Source: Planctomycetota bacterium
Lineage (GTDB): Bacteria; Planctomycetota; Phycisphaerae; WQYP01
Assembly (NCBI GenBank): GCA_021795535.1
Contig: JAJYPG010000066.1
Coordinates: forward strand, 1-6,917
Direction of reading: 5' to 3'
Length of the DNA: 6,917 nt
Both the position numbers and the translations under genes were made by a program. Positions 5,744-6,917 of this stretch are shown here, piece after piece; position 1 is the stretch's first letter, and each line of letters begins with the position of its first letter. Under the pieces are notes generated by a model that did no database searches, was not told where the DNA came from, and worked only from the letters and a program-made list of their open reading frames with translations.

Positions 5744-6313
5744 TCAACGCCGCAGCACAAGACCATAGTGGTACGGCGGCAAAGCAATGGGTTCGGGTTC
5801 TGAAAGCTCAAAGCCAGCGTCTATCGCCCATTGCCGACATTCCCCCGGCTTTGGCCGAATGGCCATGCCCGGCCCGCGCGGCGTGCCTGGGTCATAATTC
5901 CAGTGCATGATGGCCAACAGCCCGCCATGAGATAGAATCCGGTGCGCCTCCCGCAAAATACTGTCCGGGTTTTCCGCGTGCAGAATATTGAAAAGCATCA
6001 CGTAATCGACGCTTTCATTCGGCAACCCCGTTCCTTCCGCGACAAAATCACGTCTCAACGCATGGACATTCATTAATCCATCCGCCTGGGCGCGGGCGTT
6101 GGTTGCGGCAACCATGGCCGCATCAATATCAAAAGCATAAACGACCCCGGCAATCACCCTGGCCGCCGGTATGGTGAATGTGCCATAGCCGCAGCCAAAA
6201 TCAGCTATATTGCGCTGCGACTGGTTCAGGCCAAGTGTGCGGAGAACACTCGGCGGATCAAAGAATGAATCCCACAAGGGTTGATCGGGCATTCCGCTTT
6301 CGCGTGTTTTCAT
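5744..6313 (-). CDS. class I SAM-dependent methyltransferase
   Basis: Small cytosolic methyltransferase of 189 aa with a Rossmann-like fold; its substrate is unknown. Motif I is IADFGCGYGTF (36-46). The acidic end of strand 2 is VYAFDID (57-63), which should bind the SAM ribose. VDYVMLFNILH (101-111) is the motif-IV-like strand, followed by an ILSHGGLLAIMHW post-motif. The N-terminal LWDSFFDPPSVLRTLGL (13-29) is typical of a compact family often met beside regulators in environmental bacteria and archaea. It has only two cysteines, one of them in motif I, so it lacks the conserved Cys set of the arsenite methyltransferase ArsM. The start at 6313 is supported by GAGG (6321-6324) with a 7-nt gap; an internal ATG at 6292 is a weaker alternative. 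It lies 117 bp downstream of the ArsR-rhodanese gene on the same strand, so co-transcription is likely. Confidence 0.82.
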   Translation of the reverse strand: MKTRESGMPDQPLWDSFFDPPSVLRTLGLNQSQRNIADFGCGYGTFTIPAARVIAGVVYAFDIDAAMVAATNARAQADGLMNVHALRRDFVAEGTGLPNESVDYVMLFNILHAENPDSILREAHRILSHGGLLAIMHWNYDPGTPRGPGMAIRPKPGECRQWAIDAGFELSEPEPIALPPYHYGLVLRR

Positions 6314-6430
6314 TTGACCGCCTCAAAAAAGTCAAAATGTGATTGCCGTTGCGTACCGAAGGCGACCCGCCGGCGTCCTGGCCAGATCACAGATCAAACC
6401 AATTTTTGTGGGTGGTGTCTCACCTCGGTG
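6314..6430 (-). other. intergenic spacer within the regulator-methyltransferase unit
   Basis: This 117-bp gap has no terminator-like hairpin with a T-run on the minus strand, which supports read-through from the regulator gene. It includes a short CACC-GA-GGTG palindrome (6417-6426) just after the regulator's stop. A separate promoter here cannot be excluded. The methyltransferase SD is at 6321-6324. Confidence 0.4.
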
Positions 6431-6917
6431 TCATGGACCAGCCATCCGCGTAACCGGAAAGCCGCGGGCCTGCCACTCGCCTACCCCGTCTTCAAGACGG
6501 AAAGCCTTGTATGCTCTGGCTCGCAAGCGTTCCACCGCCTTGACGGACAAGACGCAATACGGCCCGCGGCAGTACGCCACAATATGTTTTCCTCTGGGCA
6601 ATTCGGACAACCGCGATTCCAACTCGTCAAGCGGAATAGAAACGGCTCCGGCAATATGACCGGCCCGATATTCATCGCCGGGTCTTACATCTATGACCAC
6701 CGCGTTGCCGCCGCGCACACGCGTCAGCAGTTCCGCCTGGTTTACCGGCTCCAGACCGGTGTGGCCCGCCAGAAAGGCTTTTTTAATGCGGTCAATTTCC
6801 GCAAACTGACGCTCCGCCAGGCTCCGCATTTCACTGACAAAAGTGTGGACCGCGTAGCCCGTTATGCGGTAGACAACGTGCATGCCCGCCTTTTCGCCCT
6901 CCACCAGGCCCGCACCA
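6431..6917 (-). CDS. ArsR-family regulator fused to a rhodanese domain (5' end outside window)
   Basis: The frame is open to the window end. The visible start GTG at 6904 is not the real one: the in-frame residues before it (AGLV) continue into GEKAGMHVVYRI, the beta-wing of an ArsR-type winged helix. The DNA-recognition helix therefore lies beyond the window. A helical linker follows (VSEMRSLAERQFAEIDRIKK), then a rhodanese domain with VVIDVRPGDEYRAGHIAGAVSIPL and the active-site loop CRGPYC. The first Cys (codon 6569-6571) would carry the persulfide; a second Cys (6554-6556) closes the loop. ArsR-rhodanese fusions are a known architecture, presumed to couple DNA binding to sulfur-species or redox sensing. 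It probably regulates itself and the downstream methyltransferase; its promoter is not in the window. Confidence 0.88.
   Translation of the reverse strand, partial: GAGLVEGEKAGMHVVYRITGYAVHTFVSEMRSLAERQFAEIDRIKKAFLAGHTGLEPVNQAELLTRVRGGNAVVIDVRPGDEYRAGHIAGAVSIPLDELESRLSELPRGKHIVAYCRGPYCVLSVKAVERLRARAYKAFRLEDGVGEWQARGFPVTRMAGP

Noticed and set aside
5744..6313. Arsenite methyltransferase (ArsM) assignment
   Set aside because: The protein is short and has only two cysteines, one within motif I, so the arsenite-binding cysteines of ArsM are absent.
6902..6904. GTG as the true start of the rhodanese-containing protein
   Set aside because: In-frame codons continue to the window end and complete the ArsR wing sequence, so the gene starts outside the window.

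Overview
The window looks like bacterial chromosome of moderate GC, with compact genes separated by AT-rich intergenic stretches and good Shine-Dalgarno sites (GGAGG, AAGGAG, AAGGAGCT, GAGG). Taxonomy cannot be fixed from the sequence. The combination of a c-di-AMP riboswitch, a small Sec-exported Pro/Tyr protein and an ArsR-rhodanese/methyltransferase pair would suit an environmental phylum such as Planctomycetota or a relative, but this is only a guess.

Layout. Positions 1-61 may hold the last codons of an upstream gene. Positions 62-579 form a regulatory leader: an AT-rich stretch, a candidate sigma-70-type promoter (243-270), a well-supported ydaO/yuaA-class c-di-AMP riboswitch (about 275-521), and a long hairpin (525-570) whose 3' arm holds the ribosome binding site. 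Next is a 706-aa KimA-like potassium importer of the APC superfamily with a C-terminal universal-stress-protein-like domain (580-2700). It converges on a minus-strand gene for a small secreted PVYY-repeat protein (2812-3279), with a shared hairpin terminator between them.

A 777-bp AT-rich gap (3280-4056) holds the candidate promoter and leader of the minus-strand gene, a short GC-rich patch of unknown origin, a TTACGA inverted repeat with extra copies of the same box, and leader hairpins ahead of the next gene. That gene (4057-5496) encodes a major facilitator of the phosphate:H+ symporter (PHS, Pho84/PiPT-like) family and ends at a strong bidirectional terminator. The right end is a minus-strand pair, probably co-transcribed: an ArsR-type regulator fused to a rhodanese domain (cut by the window end), then a class I SAM-dependent methyltransferase.

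How they fit. The best-supported circuit is K+ homeostasis: c-di-AMP is known to rise with intracellular K+ in organisms that use it, and here the nucleotide's riboswitch sits directly before a K+ importer. The expression platform looks translational (SD sequestration) rather than a terminator. The neighbouring PHS carrier suggests inorganic ion uptake, but no shared regulation with the K+ gene is visible. The ArsR-rhodanese/methyltransferase pair is a separate unit, probably responding to sulfur, redox or metal(loid) signals; its target is unknown.
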